Numbered from the stretch's first letter, positions 39,485 to 50,030 are shown. The stretch is 64,000 nt of DNA from Pseudomonas sp. PSKL.D1 (GCF_028898945.1 NZ_CP118607.1:3892001-3956000); one strand, 5' to 3'. The notes: generated by a model from the sequence alone, not told the origin. Program-made: numbers and translations.

Positions 39485-41449
39485 ATGACTACGCCCCTGA
39501 TTGAACTGCTCGACATCCGCAAATCATACGGCGGCCAGGACACGCCCAAGGTGGACGTGCTGCGAGGCATCAGCCTGAGCATCCACCCTGGCGAATTCGT
39601 CGCCATCGTCGGCGCCTCTGGCTCCGGCAAATCGACGCTGATGAACATCCTCGGCTGCCTCGACCGGCCGACTTCCGGCAGCTATCGCTTTGCCGGCAAG
39701 GACGTGGCCGAGCTGGGCAGCGACGAGTTGGCCTGGCTGCGCCGCGAAGCGTTCGGCTTCGTCTTTCAGGGCTACCACCTGATACCTTCCGGGTCAGCCC
39801 AGGAAAACGTCGAAATGCCAGCCATCTACGCCGGCACACCCGCCAGCGATCGCCATGCCCGCGCTGCCGCCCTGCTGGGGCGCCTGGGCCTGGCAAGCCG
39901 CAGCGGCAACCGCCCGCACCAACTGTCCGGCGGCCAGCAGCAACGGGTATCGATCGCCCGTGCATTGATGAACGGCGGCCATATCATCCTCGCCGACGAA
40001 CCTACCGGCGCCCTCGACAGCCACAGTGGCAGGGAAGTGATGGCCCTGCTGGACGAACTGGCCAGCCAAGGCCACGTGATCATCCTGATCACCCACGACC
40101 GCGAAGTGGCGGCCCGTGCGCACCGGGTCATCGCGATCCGCGATGGCCTCAAGACCAGCGACTCTGCCAGCGCTCAGGGCACCGGCGACACCCGCCAGGG
40201 GCTGCAGGCCGATGAACTGCGCCAGCGCCTGGACCGCGGCGCAAACCTGCGCGGCGCCTGGAAAGGCGAGCTGCTCGAAGCCCTTCAGGCCGCGTGGCGG
40301 GTGATGTGGATCAACCGTTTCCGCACTGCCCTGACCTTGCTTGGCATCGTCATCGGCGTCGCTTCGGTGGTGGTCATGCTGGCCGTCGGCGAAGGCAGCA
40401 AACGCCAGGTCATGGCGCAGATGGCCGCCTTCGGCTCGAACATTCTCTACCTCAACGGCAAGGCGGCGACGCTGGGCGAACCGGCGGGCACCATCACCCT
40501 CGACGACGTAGCGGCTATCGGCGAACTGCCGCAGGTCAGCCGCATCATGCCGGTGATCGGGGAAAAGCTGATGGTGCGCCAGAACAACAACAGTCAGATG
40601 TTCTACGTAGGTGGCAACAACACCTGGTTCGAGGAAATCTTCAACTGGCCAGTCGTCGAAGGCGCCTTCTTCAGCGAGGCCGACGAAGCCAGCGCCGCGG
40701 CGGTGGCGGTCATCGGCCAGAAAGTACGGGAAAAAATGCTCGGTGACCACGCCAACCCGATCGGCCAGTACCTGCTGATCGGCAATGTACCGTTCCAGGT
40801 GGTCGGCGTGCTCGCCGGCAAGGGAGCCAGCTCTGGCGATCAGGACAGCGACGGACGCATCGTGGTGCCCTACTCTGCTGCGGCGATCCGCCTGTTCGGC
40901 CACCGCGACCCGGACTACATCACCGTCGCCGCACGCGACTCGACACAGGTCAACGACACCGAAAAGGCCATCGACCGCTTGCTGCGCCAACGCCACCAAG
41001 GCCGCCACGACTTTGAGCTGACCAACGATGCGGCGCTGATCCAGGCCGAGGCGCGCACGCAGAACAGCCTGTCGCTGATGCTCGGTGCGATTGCCGCCAT
41101 TTCGCTGCTGGTCGGCGGTATCGGGGTGATGAACATCATGCTCATGACCGTGCGCGAACGCACCCGCGAGATCGGCATCCGCATGGCCACGGGCGCACGC
41201 CAGCGCGACATCCTGCGCCAGTTTCTCAGCGAGGCAGTGATGCTGTCGATGGTCGGGGGCCTCAGCGGCATCGCCCTGGCCCTGGGCATCGGTGGCGGGC
41301 TGATGCTCGCCGGCATCGCCGTGGCCTTTGCCCTGCCTGCCATTCTCGGCGCGTTTGCCTGCGCCGTCGTCACCGGCATCGTGTTCGGCTTCATGCCAGC
41401 ACGCAAGGCCGCCCGACTCGACCCGGTGAAAGCCCTTACCAGCGAATAA
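39485..41449 (+). CDS. pvdT: MacB-like ABC transporter PvdT of the pyoverdine pump
   Basis: 654 aa. An N-terminal ATPase (about 1-230) with Walker A GASGSGKS, signature LSGGQQQR and Walker [13 protein letters not shown]; one transmembrane helix near 270-300; a large periplasmic MacB domain; and three C-terminal helices of the FtsX type ([21 protein letters not shown] onward). It works as a mechanotransmission pump with PvdR and OpmQ rather than carrying the substrate through itself. It abuts pvdR, and opmQ starts 3 bp later. Confidence 0.96.
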   Translation: MTTPLIELLDIRKSYGGQDTPKVDVLRGISLSIHPGEFVAIVGASGSGKSTLMNILGCLDRPTSGSYRFAGKDVAELGSDELAWLRREAFGFVFQGYHLIPSGSAQENVEMPAIYAGTPASDRHARAAALLGRLGLASRSGNRPHQLSGGQQQRVSIARALMNGGHIILADEPTGALDSHSGREVMALLDELASQGHVIILITHDREVAARAHRVIAIRDGLKTSDSASAQGTGDTRQGLQADELRQRLDRGANLRGAWKGELLEALQAAWRVMWINRFRTALTLLGIVIGVASVVVMLAVGEGSKRQVMAQMAAFGSNILYLNGKAATLGEPAGTITLDDVAAIGELPQVSRIMPVIGEKLMVRQNNNSQMFYVGGNNTWFEEIFNWPVVEGAFFSEADEASAAAVAVIGQKVREKMLGDHANPIGQYLLIGNVPFQVVGVLAGKGASSGDQDSDGRIVVPYSAAAIRLFGHRDPDYITVAARDSTQVNDTEKAIDRLLRQRHQGRHDFELTNDAALIQAEARTQNSLSLMLGAIAAISLLVGGIGVMNIMLMTVRERTREIGIRMATGARQRDILRQFLSEAVMLSMVGGLSGIALALGIGGGLMLAGIAVAFALPAILGAFACAVVTGIVFGFMPARKAARLDPVKALTSE

Positions 41450-41452
41450 GCC

Positions 41453-42859
41453 ATGACCTTGCCAAGCCGCATAAGCCTGTTGACCCTCTGCCTGGGGCTC
41501 ACTGCCTGTAGTACCCCACATGCACCTTCAAGCGGTATCACCGCACCACAGAGCTGGCAGGGTGGGACTTCCTTGCCCACGGTGGCCCCACCCTCGACAC
41601 GCTGGTGGCAAACCTTCGCCAGCAACGAGCTGGACCAACTGGTCGAGCGCGCACGTGACAATGCCCATGACCTCGCCGCTGCCACCGCACGGGTGCGCCA
41701 GGCACAGGCGCAAGCTGTGATTGCCGGGGCACCACTGCTGCCCGAAGTACAGTTTGGCCTGGATGGCAGTCGCCAGCGCCTGCTGCACGGGCCCGGCAAC
41801 AATGCGCTGGATGTCAGCAAAAGTGCCCCCACCTACAGCACCTTCGGCACGCAACTCACCGCCAGCTACGAGCTTGATTTCTGGGGCGGGCTGCGCTCAG
41901 CACGCGCCAGCGCCCTGCACGACCTCGACGCCAGCCGTTTCGACCGCCAGACGGTGGAGCTCACCCTGGTCAGTGCCGTTGCCAACAGCTACCTGCAAGG
42001 CCTGGCTCTGGATGAACAGCTGCGTATCGCTCGCCTGAACCTGCGCAATGCCCGAGACGTGCTGAAGCTGGTCGAAACCCGCCAGCGCGCAGGTTCAGCC
42101 ACGCGCCTGGAGCTTGCCCAGCAGCGCAGCCTGGTGGCTGCCCAGCAGCGTCAGGTGCCGCTGCTCGAACAGCAACGGCAGGACAACCGGGTCACCCTCG
42201 CCACCCTGCTCGGTGACCCGGTACAGGCTCTGCCCGCCAGCCGCCAGACGATCGCCACCGTGCAGTGGCCATCCATAGGCAGTGGCGTGCCCAGCGAGCT
42301 TTTGGCCCGGCGACCGGATATTGCGGCCGCCGAAGCACGCCTGGCAGCCGCCAATGCCAATGTGCAGGTGGCCAAGGCCGCATTGCTGCCCCAGGTCACG
42401 CTCGGCGCAACCCTGGGCACGGGCGCGAATACCTTTGCCCGGATGTTCGACAGTTCCTACTACACGCTCACGGCCGGCCTGGTCGCTCCCGTTTTCAACA
42501 ACGGCCGGCTGCGTGCCGCGCGTGCGCTGGCCGAAGCCGAGCAGGACGAGCTGCTGGAAAACTACCGCAGCAGCATCCTGGCCGGGTTTGCCGATGTCGA
42601 AAAAGCCCTCAACGCCATCCAGGGCGTCGAGCGTCAACAGCAATGGCAAGATGAGGAGGTCGAGCAGGCTCGTCAGGCCTTCGATCTGGCCCAGCAACGT
42701 TATGGCGCAGGGGCTGAGACGCTGCTGACCGTGCTGGAGACGCAACGCACGCTATACGTGGCGCAGGATCAGCAGGCGCAGCTGCGCCTGGCCCGCCTGC
42801 AAGGCAGCGTAGCGTTGTACAAAGCACTGGGAGGGGGCTGGCAGGTGCAGTCACGTTGA
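41453..42859 (+). CDS. opmQ: Outer-membrane efflux lipoprotein OpmQ (TolC-like)
   Basis: 468 aa. Lipoprotein signal with LTAC (Cys 19), as in NodT/OprM-type factors. Two outer-membrane efflux repeats form the long helical barrel (ARDNAHDLAAATARVRQAQAQ; PDIAAAEARLAAANANVQVAKAALLPQVTLG). It is the outer-membrane exit duct of PvdRT-OpmQ and the third gene of the operon. Confidence 0.95.
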   Translation: MTLPSRISLLTLCLGLTACSTPHAPSSGITAPQSWQGGTSLPTVAPPSTRWWQTFASNELDQLVERARDNAHDLAAATARVRQAQAQAVIAGAPLLPEVQFGLDGSRQRLLHGPGNNALDVSKSAPTYSTFGTQLTASYELDFWGGLRSARASALHDLDASRFDRQTVELTLVSAVANSYLQGLALDEQLRIARLNLRNARDVLKLVETRQRAGSATRLELAQQRSLVAAQQRQVPLLEQQRQDNRVTLATLLGDPVQALPASRQTIATVQWPSIGSGVPSELLARRPDIAAAEARLAAANANVQVAKAALLPQVTLGATLGTGANTFARMFDSSYYTLTAGLVAPVFNNGRLRAARALAEAEQDELLENYRSSILAGFADVEKALNAIQGVERQQQWQDEEVEQARQAFDLAQQRYGAGAETLLTVLETQRTLYVAQDQQAQLRLARLQGSVALYKALGGGWQVQSR

Positions 42860-42913
42860 CAACGAGGCCATGGGAAAGGCCCGCTCCCATGGCCTCTGCA
42901 CTGCCAAGGTGTA

Positions 42914-44539
42914 CTAACGCAGCTGCCCGACGACTTTGAGGTTGCGCGCATACCAGGGCCGCTGTGGCACCTTCGGCCGCAGCTTGGCAAAGATGTCGTC
43001 ATTGCCGTAGATGATGCGCAGTGCCAGCTTCATGGTTTCCGGGTCCATCTCCACGCTACGCCCTGGCAGCAGCCCCGGTACGTTGGAGCAACCGTGGGTA
43101 TCCGGCCCCAGCCACGGGTCGGCCACCTGCACCCAGCGCCCCGGCGCGAACCACGGCACACCGTTGATCTCCATGCGCCGTACTTCACCCGGGTGCAGCC
43201 GTTCGTGAGCGCGAAACCAGTCCTCGATGCGGTCGTCGATCCAGCCATGGAAATGCCAGAACACAGGGTTCACATGGGATGAGAACGGGTCGCCGAGGAA
43301 GTCGTTTTCGGCGCCATACCAGCGTTGGGCAAAATCGTTCGGCGTGCGCGCCATCGGCACCGGCATGCCATTGGCCGGGTCACGCGGCACCGATGCCCAG
43401 CGCATGTGCAGCCAGTCGTGCAAGCCCAGTTCAACTTCCGAGCCGAACTGCCCCAAGGTCAGGGTGCTCAGGTACTCCGGGTCACTGTAGCGGGACTCCC
43501 AGACCTGGAAGTTGCCATTGAAGGTGTCCGGGCTCTTGATGTCCCGTACCCACTGGGTGTATTCGGCATCCCCCGGCGCCAGCCAGGTGGGCGGCAAGGC
43601 GTTGCCGTCGTGGTTGTCGAAATAGCGGGCGAAACCGGCGCGATCACGCTCGAGTTCCGGCTGCGGCAGCGGGAATCGCGTCCACGACGGCAATGGCTGA
43701 ATGGCCCGGGCGCTGCGCAGCATATGCCGATGCATGAAGAAAAAGTCCTCACCCGACCCATTGCGGTCCTTGTGCCGCCCACGCGCGTCACGCTCCCGGT
43801 CACGCGGCCCCGGCTGCCAGCCGAGGCCGCGCAAGGCCGCGTGCTTGTCGTCGTCAAGCTTGTGCCACTTGTCGCGGGAGGCATGCCAGAGCTGGTGAAA
43901 CAAACGGTGCTCCGGGGCAATCAGCCAGGCCAGCAATTGCGGTGACAGTGGCGTACGCTCGCGCGCTTCGGGGAAGGTACGCTTGAGCGCCATGAAGCGG
44001 TTGTCCTGCAGCGGCAATGCCAGCGAGCGGTCCATCGAGGCAATGCGCCCATTCAGGGTGGCTGGCCCGGCATTGCCGAAAGCCCCCCATACCTCGTCCA
44101 GCACGATATGGCATTCGTAACGCACCGGCTGCTCGCCCGCTTCATTACCCAGCAACCGCCAGCGCAGTGTGCCCGGCTTGTCCGCCAGCAGGTCGCCGAC
44201 CACGCGATAACGCGGCTGCGCCTCACCCCGCAGGCGCTCGGGGGTGTCAAGGAAGCCGCGCAGGCCACGCCCACTTGGCGCAACATCCAGGAACAATTCC
44301 AGATCGCCCTCGGGCAAGCCCAGCAGGCCTGCGTCCTCGCCCAGCGCAGTCCATCGCCACACGCCACGCAGCGAGTCGCCCAGCTGCCGCAGGCGGCTGT
44401 CAGCCAACTCGACCACCGCCTCGCCGGGGGTCTCCGGGAATTCTTCGGTGGCTCGCTGGCGCTGAAGATAAAGCGCCCCCGGCACCGCCACCCCCGTCAA
44501 TGCCACACCGGCGATGAACCAGCGTCGAGAAATCGTCAT
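42914..44539 (-). CDS. pvdP: Tyrosinase PvdP, chromophore maturation
   Basis: 541 aa from the ATG at 44539, about the P. aeruginosa PvdP length. A Tat signal TISRRWFIAG places it in the periplasm. Copper-binding His-rich segments typical of tyrosinases are present (HRLFHQLWHASRDKWH; GLHDWLHMRW; NPVFWHFHGWIDDRIEDW). PvdP hydroxylates and cyclises the tyrosine of ferribactin to make dihydropyoverdine. Convergent with opmQ and divergent from pvdM, with an exact PvdS box of its own. Confidence 0.94.
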   Translation of the reverse strand: MTISRRWFIAGVALTGVAVPGALYLQRQRATEEFPETPGEAVVELADSRLRQLGDSLRGVWRWTALGEDAGLLGLPEGDLELFLDVAPSGRGLRGFLDTPERLRGEAQPRYRVVGDLLADKPGTLRWRLLGNEAGEQPVRYECHIVLDEVWGAFGNAGPATLNGRIASMDRSLALPLQDNRFMALKRTFPEARERTPLSPQLLAWLIAPEHRLFHQLWHASRDKWHKLDDDKHAALRGLGWQPGPRDRERDARGRHKDRNGSGEDFFFMHRHMLRSARAIQPLPSWTRFPLPQPELERDRAGFARYFDNHDGNALPPTWLAPGDAEYTQWVRDIKSPDTFNGNFQVWESRYSDPEYLSTLTLGQFGSEVELGLHDWLHMRWASVPRDPANGMPVPMARTPNDFAQRWYGAENDFLGDPFSSHVNPVFWHFHGWIDDRIEDWFRAHERLHPGEVRRMEINGVPWFAPGRWVQVADPWLGPDTHGCSNVPGLLPGRSVEMDPETMKLALRIIYGNDDIFAKLRPKVPQRPWYARNLKVVGQLR

Positions 44540-44594
44540 TGCAACTACCTGCGCATTCATTGCGGCCATGGAGCACGGCCCGTCCAAGGCTAGA

Positions 44595-44618
44595 ACGTTG
44601 CAGGCACGGTGAAATTTA
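44595..44618 (-). promoter_or_regulatory. PvdS box of pvdP
   Basis: On the minus strand TAAAT (44614-44618), 16 bp, CGT (44595-44597): exact match to the iron-starvation box TAAAT-N16-CGT recognised by PvdS-type sigma factors. Confidence 0.88.
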
Positions 44619-44666
44619 CCGCAGTGCGCAGGCTTGCCTGGCGCCGTCAGGTGCAGGACAGGCGGC

Positions 44667-44690
44667 TAAATTTCCACCGTGCGGGCTCGT
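44667..44690 (+). promoter_or_regulatory. PvdS box of pvdMNO
   Basis: TAAAT (44667-44671), 16 bp, CGT (44688-44690): exact consensus, 61 bp upstream of the pvdM ATG. It shares the spacer start TTCACCGTG/TTCCACCGTG with the oppositely oriented pvdP box. Confidence 0.88.
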
Positions 44691-44751
44691 TCCCTCCAGG
44701 TAGCGGCGGCCTCTGTGCCCATCCCTCGACGGTGAACCTACTGAGACCAAG

Positions 44752-46098
44752 ATGACGACACCACGCTGGAAAAAAGCCCTGTACATCAGCCTGAGCGCGG
44801 CCGTTGTCGCCGGTGCCGGGCTGGCCGCCTGGCAGTACCTGAAAACCCCGGCCGGCTACCCTCGCGAGGTGGTGCGCCAAGCCAACGACCTGCAGGAACG
44901 CATCATTTCGTTCGACAGCCATGTCACCCTGCCGCTGAATTTCGGCAGCAGAGGCAACGAAGCCGACCAGGACGGCCGTGGCCGCTTCGACCTGGCCAAG
45001 GCTGCACGTGGCCGTCTGTCCGGCGCCGCCCTGACCATCTTTGCCTGGCCCGAATCATGGACGGGCAGCAATGGCCCACATCGCCCCACCGACGGTTTCG
45101 TCGAGGCGGCAAGGCATACCCAGGAAGTCCGTTACAATGCCATCAGCGCCATGGTCCGCGATTTCCCCGAGCAGGCCGGCATCGCCTACACCCCGCAAGA
45201 CATGCGACGCCTGCACGGCGAGGGGCGCTTCGCGATCTTCCTCAGCATGCTCAATGCCTACGCGTTCGGCGATGACATCGACCAGCTCGACCGCTGGGCA
45301 GCGCGCGGCGTGCGCATGTTCGGCTTCAGCTATGTGGGCAACAACCGATGGGCTGACTCCTCGCGCCCGTTGCCATTCTTCAACGACACCGCCGATGCGC
45401 TGGACGGCCTGTCGCCGATTGGCCAGCGTGCGGTGCAGCGGCTCAACGACCTTGGCGTGATCATCGATGTGTCGCAGATGTCCAGCAAGGCGCTGGCCCA
45501 GGTAGTGCAGCTCAGCCGGGCGCCAGTGGTGGCTTCCCACTCGGCCCCGCGGGCCATGGTCGACATCAACCGCAACCTGTCCGACAAGGAGCTGCAACTG
45601 ATCAAGGACAGTGGCGGGGTCGTGCAGCTGGTGGCCTTCTCCACCTACCTCAAGCCACTGAGCAGCAAGACGCAGGACAAGCTCAACACCTTGCGGGCGC
45701 AGTATGACCTGCCGCCGCTGACCAACCTCAACTATGCGCTGATGCCCGGGGACCCGGTGATCGCCGGCTGGCCCGAGCAGAAGGTCGGCCAGTATGCCAC
45801 CGCGCTGTACGCGATCCTCGACGAAGAGCCACCCGCTTCACTCAAGGATTACGGCGACGCCATCGACTACACGGTGCGCAAGGTCGGCATCGACCATGTC
45901 GGCCTCAGTTCGGACTTCAACGAAGGCGGCGGCATCGACGGCTGGCACGACGCCAGCGAAGCACGCAACGTCACCGCAGAACTGATAACCCGCGGCTACT
46001 CCGAGGCGGACATCGCCAAGCTCTGGGGCGGCAACTTCCTGCGTGTGTGGGAGCAGGTGCAAAGCGCCGCCAAGCCCAACGCCACGTCGGCCCGATGA
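44752..46098 (+). CDS. pvdM: Periplasmic dipeptidase-like protein PvdM
   Basis: 448 aa. An N-terminal membrane segment or uncleaved signal (YISLSAAVVAGAGLAAW), then a renal-dipeptidase TIM barrel (peptidase M19): DSHVTLPLNF near residue 55, RMFGFSYVGNN, ASHSAPRAMVDINRNL, and VGLSSDFNEGGG. It takes part in periplasmic oxidation of ferribactin together with PvdP; the DxH metal motif reads DSH, so zinc binding may differ from true dipeptidases. First gene of pvdMNO. Confidence 0.93.
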   Translation: MTTPRWKKALYISLSAAVVAGAGLAAWQYLKTPAGYPREVVRQANDLQERIISFDSHVTLPLNFGSRGNEADQDGRGRFDLAKAARGRLSGAALTIFAWPESWTGSNGPHRPTDGFVEAARHTQEVRYNAISAMVRDFPEQAGIAYTPQDMRRLHGEGRFAIFLSMLNAYAFGDDIDQLDRWAARGVRMFGFSYVGNNRWADSSRPLPFFNDTADALDGLSPIGQRAVQRLNDLGVIIDVSQMSSKALAQVVQLSRAPVVASHSAPRAMVDINRNLSDKELQLIKDSGGVVQLVAFSTYLKPLSSKTQDKLNTLRAQYDLPPLTNLNYALMPGDPVIAGWPEQKVGQYATALYAILDEEPPASLKDYGDAIDYTVRKVGIDHVGLSSDFNEGGGIDGWHDASEARNVTAELITRGYSEADIAKLWGGNFLRVWEQVQSAAKPNATSAR

Positions 46099-46114
46099 CC
46101 CAGCGAGCGCATTC

Positions 46115-47401
46115 ATGAACGATCGCCGTACCTTTCTCAAGCAAGCCGGCCTGCTCGCCGTCAGCCTGCCCCTGGCTGCACGGTTTGTGCCCGGCGCCCA
46201 GGCCGCCACGGCACTGGCCAATGCCGATGACAGCTGGGCAGGTTTTCGCAGCCTGTTCGAGCTGGATCCGGACTATGCCCACTTTGCCAACTTCCTGATC
46301 ACCTCACATCCCAGGCCGGTGCGCGAGGCGATTGAAGCCCTGCGTGCGCAATTCGACCAGCACCCTGCCCGCCTGGTCGACTGGGACAGCCAGTCCGAGT
46401 GGAAGCATGAAGATCAGGTGCGCGAGGCTGCCGCCCGCTACCTTGAAGTGGCCCCGCGCCAGATTGCCCTTACCGGCAGTACCACCGAAGGCCTGGCCCT
46501 GATCTACGCAGGCCTGAAAATCGCCCCGGGCCAGGAAGTGCTGACCACCGTGCACGAGCATTCCGCAGCCCGCCACACCCTCAAGTTGCGCACCGCGCGC
46601 GATGGCACGATGGTACGCCGGCTACGCCTGTTCGATCAGCCATGGAACATCAGCACCGACCAGGTGTTGGGCACCCTCGCTGCCGCCATCAGCCCCAAAA
46701 CCAGGGTTCTGGGCATGACCTGGGTCCACTCCGGGAGTGGCGTCAAACTGCCCGTTGGCGAGATCGGCGCGCTGGTGCGCGAAATCAACCGCAACCGCGA
46801 CGAACACGATCGCCTGCTCTACGTGATCGATGGAGTACACGGGTTTGGCGTCGAAGACATGCGCTTTGCCGACCTGAACTGCGACTACTTCATCGCTGGC
46901 ACACACAAATGGATGTTCGGCCCTCGTGGCACCGGCATCATCTGCGCGGCCTCAACCGAGCTTGGATCGTTGACGCCGAGCATTGCCACCTTCTCCCAGG
47001 ACGAGGACTTTGCCACGACGATGAGCCCGGGCGGCTATCACGCCTTCGAGCACCGTTGGGCTTTGGGCAAAGCCTTCGAGCTGCACCTGCAGTACGGCAA
47101 GGCGGCAATCCAGGCACGCATCCACGGCCTGAACGAGTACCTCAAGCAACGCCTTGAAACACTACCGGCCGTGCAGCTGGTAACGCCACGCAACGCCAGC
47201 CATAGCGCAGGCTTCACCTTCTTCCGGGTCAAGGACCGGAACGCCGACCAGCTGGCCAGCCAGCTCAATCGCCAGCGCATCGTCGTCGATGCCGTGGCGC
47301 GTGACGTTGGCCCGGTGGTGCGCACCGCGCCCGGCCTGCTCAACACCGAAGCCGAAATTGACCGCTTGATCGACGTGCTGCACCAAACGTTGCGCAGTTG
47401 A
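46115..47401 (+). CDS. pvdN: PLP-dependent enzyme PvdN
   Basis: 428 aa from the ATG at 46115; an upstream in-frame extension overlaps pvdM and is rejected because the Tat motif NDRRTFLKQAG must be near the start. A class-V aminotransferase-fold protein exported by Tat; the PLP Lys is in IAGTHKWMFGPRG. PvdN converts the chromophore-linked glutamate to succinamide in the periplasm. It is 16 bp after pvdM, and pvdO follows. Confidence 0.94.
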   Translation: MNDRRTFLKQAGLLAVSLPLAARFVPGAQAATALANADDSWAGFRSLFELDPDYAHFANFLITSHPRPVREAIEALRAQFDQHPARLVDWDSQSEWKHEDQVREAAARYLEVAPRQIALTGSTTEGLALIYAGLKIAPGQEVLTTVHEHSAARHTLKLRTARDGTMVRRLRLFDQPWNISTDQVLGTLAAAISPKTRVLGMTWVHSGSGVKLPVGEIGALVREINRNRDEHDRLLYVIDGVHGFGVEDMRFADLNCDYFIAGTHKWMFGPRGTGIICAASTELGSLTPSIATFSQDEDFATTMSPGGYHAFEHRWALGKAFELHLQYGKAAIQARIHGLNEYLKQRLETLPAVQLVTPRNASHSAGFTFFRVKDRNADQLASQLNRQRIVVDAVARDVGPVVRTAPGLLNTEAEIDRLIDVLHQTLRS

Positions 47402-47442
47402 TCTTTGCCTTTCTCCTAGCCATTGCTGACGGAATCTTGCCC

Positions 47443-48345
47443 ATGCCTCATCTACCCCCCGCTTCGCCCAGGCCATCGCTGCTGCGGCTGAGCCAGCTCG
47501 GCGCATCGGCCCTGCTGGCCCTCGCTGCATGCTCGCAAGCCCAGGCTGCCGCTGCACCGCAACCGGGCAGTGTGTTCAGGGACTGCCCCCACTGCCCGGA
47601 AATGGTCGTGCTGCCTGCCGGCAACTTCATGATGGGCACTGCGGAAGGTGAAACCGGCCGCGAGCCCGATGAAGGCCCGCAGCACAAAGTGACCTTCGCC
47701 AGGCCGTTCGCCATCAGTCGATACCACGTCACCGCCGGCGAGCTCGATGCCTACATCAAGGAAGCCGGCGTGACCATCGCCGACGGCGACGAGCGCCCTG
47801 GCCGCCGCTGCACGGCGAGCAAGCCAAGCTACAAGCAGGGCCCGCGCCAACCGGCGGTGTGCGTCAGCCACACGGATGTGCAGGCCTATGCCAAGTGGCT
47901 GTCGGCCAAGACCGGGCATGTGTACCGCATGCTCAGCGAGGCCGAGCGCGAATATGCCGCCCGCGCCGGTTCCAGCGGTCCCTTCCCGTTCCCGTTCGAC
48001 AACGACGACGCACAGAAATACAGCATCGCCCAGCACGCCAATACCTATGGCCCCACCGACGGCTATTCGTACACGGCGCCCGTGGGCAGCTACCCGCCCA
48101 ACGCCTTCGGTGTGTACGACATGCATGGCAACGTCTACGAATGGGTCGCCGACTGCGGCCATCCCAACTACATCGGTGCGCCCAGCGATGGCAGCGCCTG
48201 GACCACCGGCAAATGCCAGACCCGGGTGATGCGCGGCAACGACTGGGGCGAAGCGCCGGTATTTTCGCGCTCCGGCAACCGCAACTACCGCGCCCCCGAA
48301 GTCCGGGGCGATTTCCTTGGCTTCCGGGTTGCCCGTGAGCTGTAA
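47443..48345 (+). CDS. pvdO: FGE-like oxidase PvdO, pyoverdine maturation
   Basis: 300 aa from the ATG at 47443. A signal peptide covers about residues 1-36 (an LAAC motif inside it might make it a lipoprotein). The rest is a formylglycine-generating-enzyme-like (sulfatase-modifying factor) domain: MVVLPAGNFMMGT, PSYKQGPRQPAVCVSHTDVQAY, YRMLSEAEREYAARAG, and VMRGNDWGEAPVFSRSGNRNYR. PvdO completes chromophore oxidation from dihydropyoverdine to pyoverdine. It follows pvdN by 41 bp. Confidence 0.93.
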   Translation: MPHLPPASPRPSLLRLSQLGASALLALAACSQAQAAAAPQPGSVFRDCPHCPEMVVLPAGNFMMGTAEGETGREPDEGPQHKVTFARPFAISRYHVTAGELDAYIKEAGVTIADGDERPGRRCTASKPSYKQGPRQPAVCVSHTDVQAYAKWLSAKTGHVYRMLSEAEREYAARAGSSGPFPFPFDNDDAQKYSIAQHANTYGPTDGYSYTAPVGSYPPNAFGVYDMHGNVYEWVADCGHPNYIGAPSDGSAWTTGKCQTRVMRGNDWGEAPVFSRSGNRNYRAPEVRGDFLGFRVAREL

Positions 48346-48377
48346 GCCTTCCACGACCCGCGTATCGGGAGACGCTC

Positions 48378-50027
48378 ATGTCCACTAAACCCCGCGGCGC
48401 CATCCGCGAACTGTTCACCCTGCTCAGGCCTTTCTGGCCTCTGGTAAGCGTATCGATCGTGCTGGGCATGATCGGCGGCCTGAGCGTGACCGTACTGCTC
48501 GCGACCATCAACCAGGCCCTGCACAGCGATGCCGGGCTGACCCAGGGCGTGGTGTTCGGCTTTGCCGGCCTTTGCGTGCTGGCACTGGGCTGCACGATCT
48601 GCTCGGATATCGGCACCAACCACGTCGGCCAACACATCATCGCCACCTTGCGCAAGACGCTGGGCGAGAAGGTGCTGGCGGCACCGATCGACCAGATCGA
48701 GCGCTACCGCAGCCACCGCCTCATCCCGGTGCTGACCCGCGATGTCGACACCATCAGTGCGTTCGCATTCGTCTTCGCACCGCTGGCCATCTCGCTGACC
48801 GTGGTCATCGGCTGCATGGGCTACCTGGCGATGCTGTCGTGGCCAATGTTCCTGATCATGCTGGCGGCCATTGCCCTCGGTACGGTCATGCAGTACATCG
48901 CCAGGGCCCGGGGCATGCGTGGTTTCGAGGCAGCCCGGGAGGCCGAGGACGAACTGCAGAAGCATTACAATGCGATCGCCGCGGGCGCCAAGGAGCTGCG
49001 CATCCACCGCCTGCGCCGCCAACGCATGTTCAGCCACGGGATACAGGACACCGCCGAACGCATCTGCACCACCCAGATGCGCTCGATCAACACCTTCGTG
49101 ATTGCCAAGAGCCTGGGTTCGATGCTGTTCTTCGTGGTCATCGGCCTGGCACTGGCGTTGCAGTCGATGTGGCCAAGCAGCGACCCGACGGTGATGAGCG
49201 GTTTCGTCCTGGTGCTGCTGTACATGAAGGGGCCACTCGAACACCTGATCAGCACGCTGCCGATCATCAGCAAGGCGCAGATCGCGTTCCGCCGCATCGC
49301 CGAACTGTCCAGCCAGTTCTCCTCGCCCGAGCCGCACCTGTTGCTCGACGACCACAGCCAGCCGCCGATGAACCTGAACGTGCTGGAACTGCGTGACGTG
49401 CGCTATCGCTTCCCACCGGTCGAAGGCAGCGAGCCGTTCCAGCTTGGCCCGGTGAACCTGCGCATCAACCAGGGCGAGATCGTGTTCATCGTCGGTGAAA
49501 ATGGCTGTGGCAAGACCACGCTGATCAAGCTGCTGCTGGGCCTGTACGCACCACAGGAAGGCAGCATCATGATCGATGGCAAACCGGTGACCGCACAGAG
49601 CCGCGACGACTACCGGCAACTGTTCACCACCATCTTCGCCGACTACTACCTGTTCGACGAGCTGATCCAGGGAGACAAACCGGTGCCCCAGGATGCCGAG
49701 CGTTACCTCGAACGCCTGGAAATCAGCCACAAGGTCAGTATCCGCGACGGCAAGTTCAGTACCACCGACCTGTCGACCGGCCAGCGCAAGCGCCTCGCCC
49801 TGGTCAGTGCCTGGCTGGAAGAACGCCCGGTGCTGGTGTTCGACGAATGGGCCGCCGACCAGGACCCTACCTTCCGCCGGGTGTTCTACACCCAGCTGCT
49901 GCCCGACCTGAAGCGCCTGGGCAAGACCATTATCGTCATCTCCCACGACGACCGTTACTTCGACACGGCCGACCAGTTGGTCCGTTTGAGCCGCGGCCAG
50001 GTCGTCTGCGAGCTACAGCCCGCCTGA
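48378..50027 (+). CDS. pvdE: Ferribactin exporter PvdE (cyclic peptide ABC transporter)
   Basis: 549 aa, same length as P. aeruginosa PvdE. Six N-terminal transmembrane helices (first 300 residues), then one ATPase: Walker A GENGCGKTT, signature LSTGQRKRL (the LSTGQ variant typical of SyrD/PvdE-type transporters), Walker B VLVFDEWAADQDP. It moves the acylated precursor ferribactin from cytoplasm to periplasm. It follows pvdO by 32 bp, so it probably shares the pvdMNO transcript. Confidence 0.95.
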   Translation: MSTKPRGAIRELFTLLRPFWPLVSVSIVLGMIGGLSVTVLLATINQALHSDAGLTQGVVFGFAGLCVLALGCTICSDIGTNHVGQHIIATLRKTLGEKVLAAPIDQIERYRSHRLIPVLTRDVDTISAFAFVFAPLAISLTVVIGCMGYLAMLSWPMFLIMLAAIALGTVMQYIARARGMRGFEAAREAEDELQKHYNAIAAGAKELRIHRLRRQRMFSHGIQDTAERICTTQMRSINTFVIAKSLGSMLFFVVIGLALALQSMWPSSDPTVMSGFVLVLLYMKGPLEHLISTLPIISKAQIAFRRIAELSSQFSSPEPHLLLDDHSQPPMNLNVLELRDVRYRFPPVEGSEPFQLGPVNLRINQGEIVFIVGENGCGKTTLIKLLLGLYAPQEGSIMIDGKPVTAQSRDDYRQLFTTIFADYYLFDELIQGDKPVPQDAERYLERLEISHKVSIRDGKFSTTDLSTGQRKRLALVSAWLEERPVLVFDEWAADQDPTFRRVFYTQLLPDLKRLGKTIIVISHDDRYFDTADQLVRLSRGQVVCELQPA

Positions 50028-50030
50028 TCG

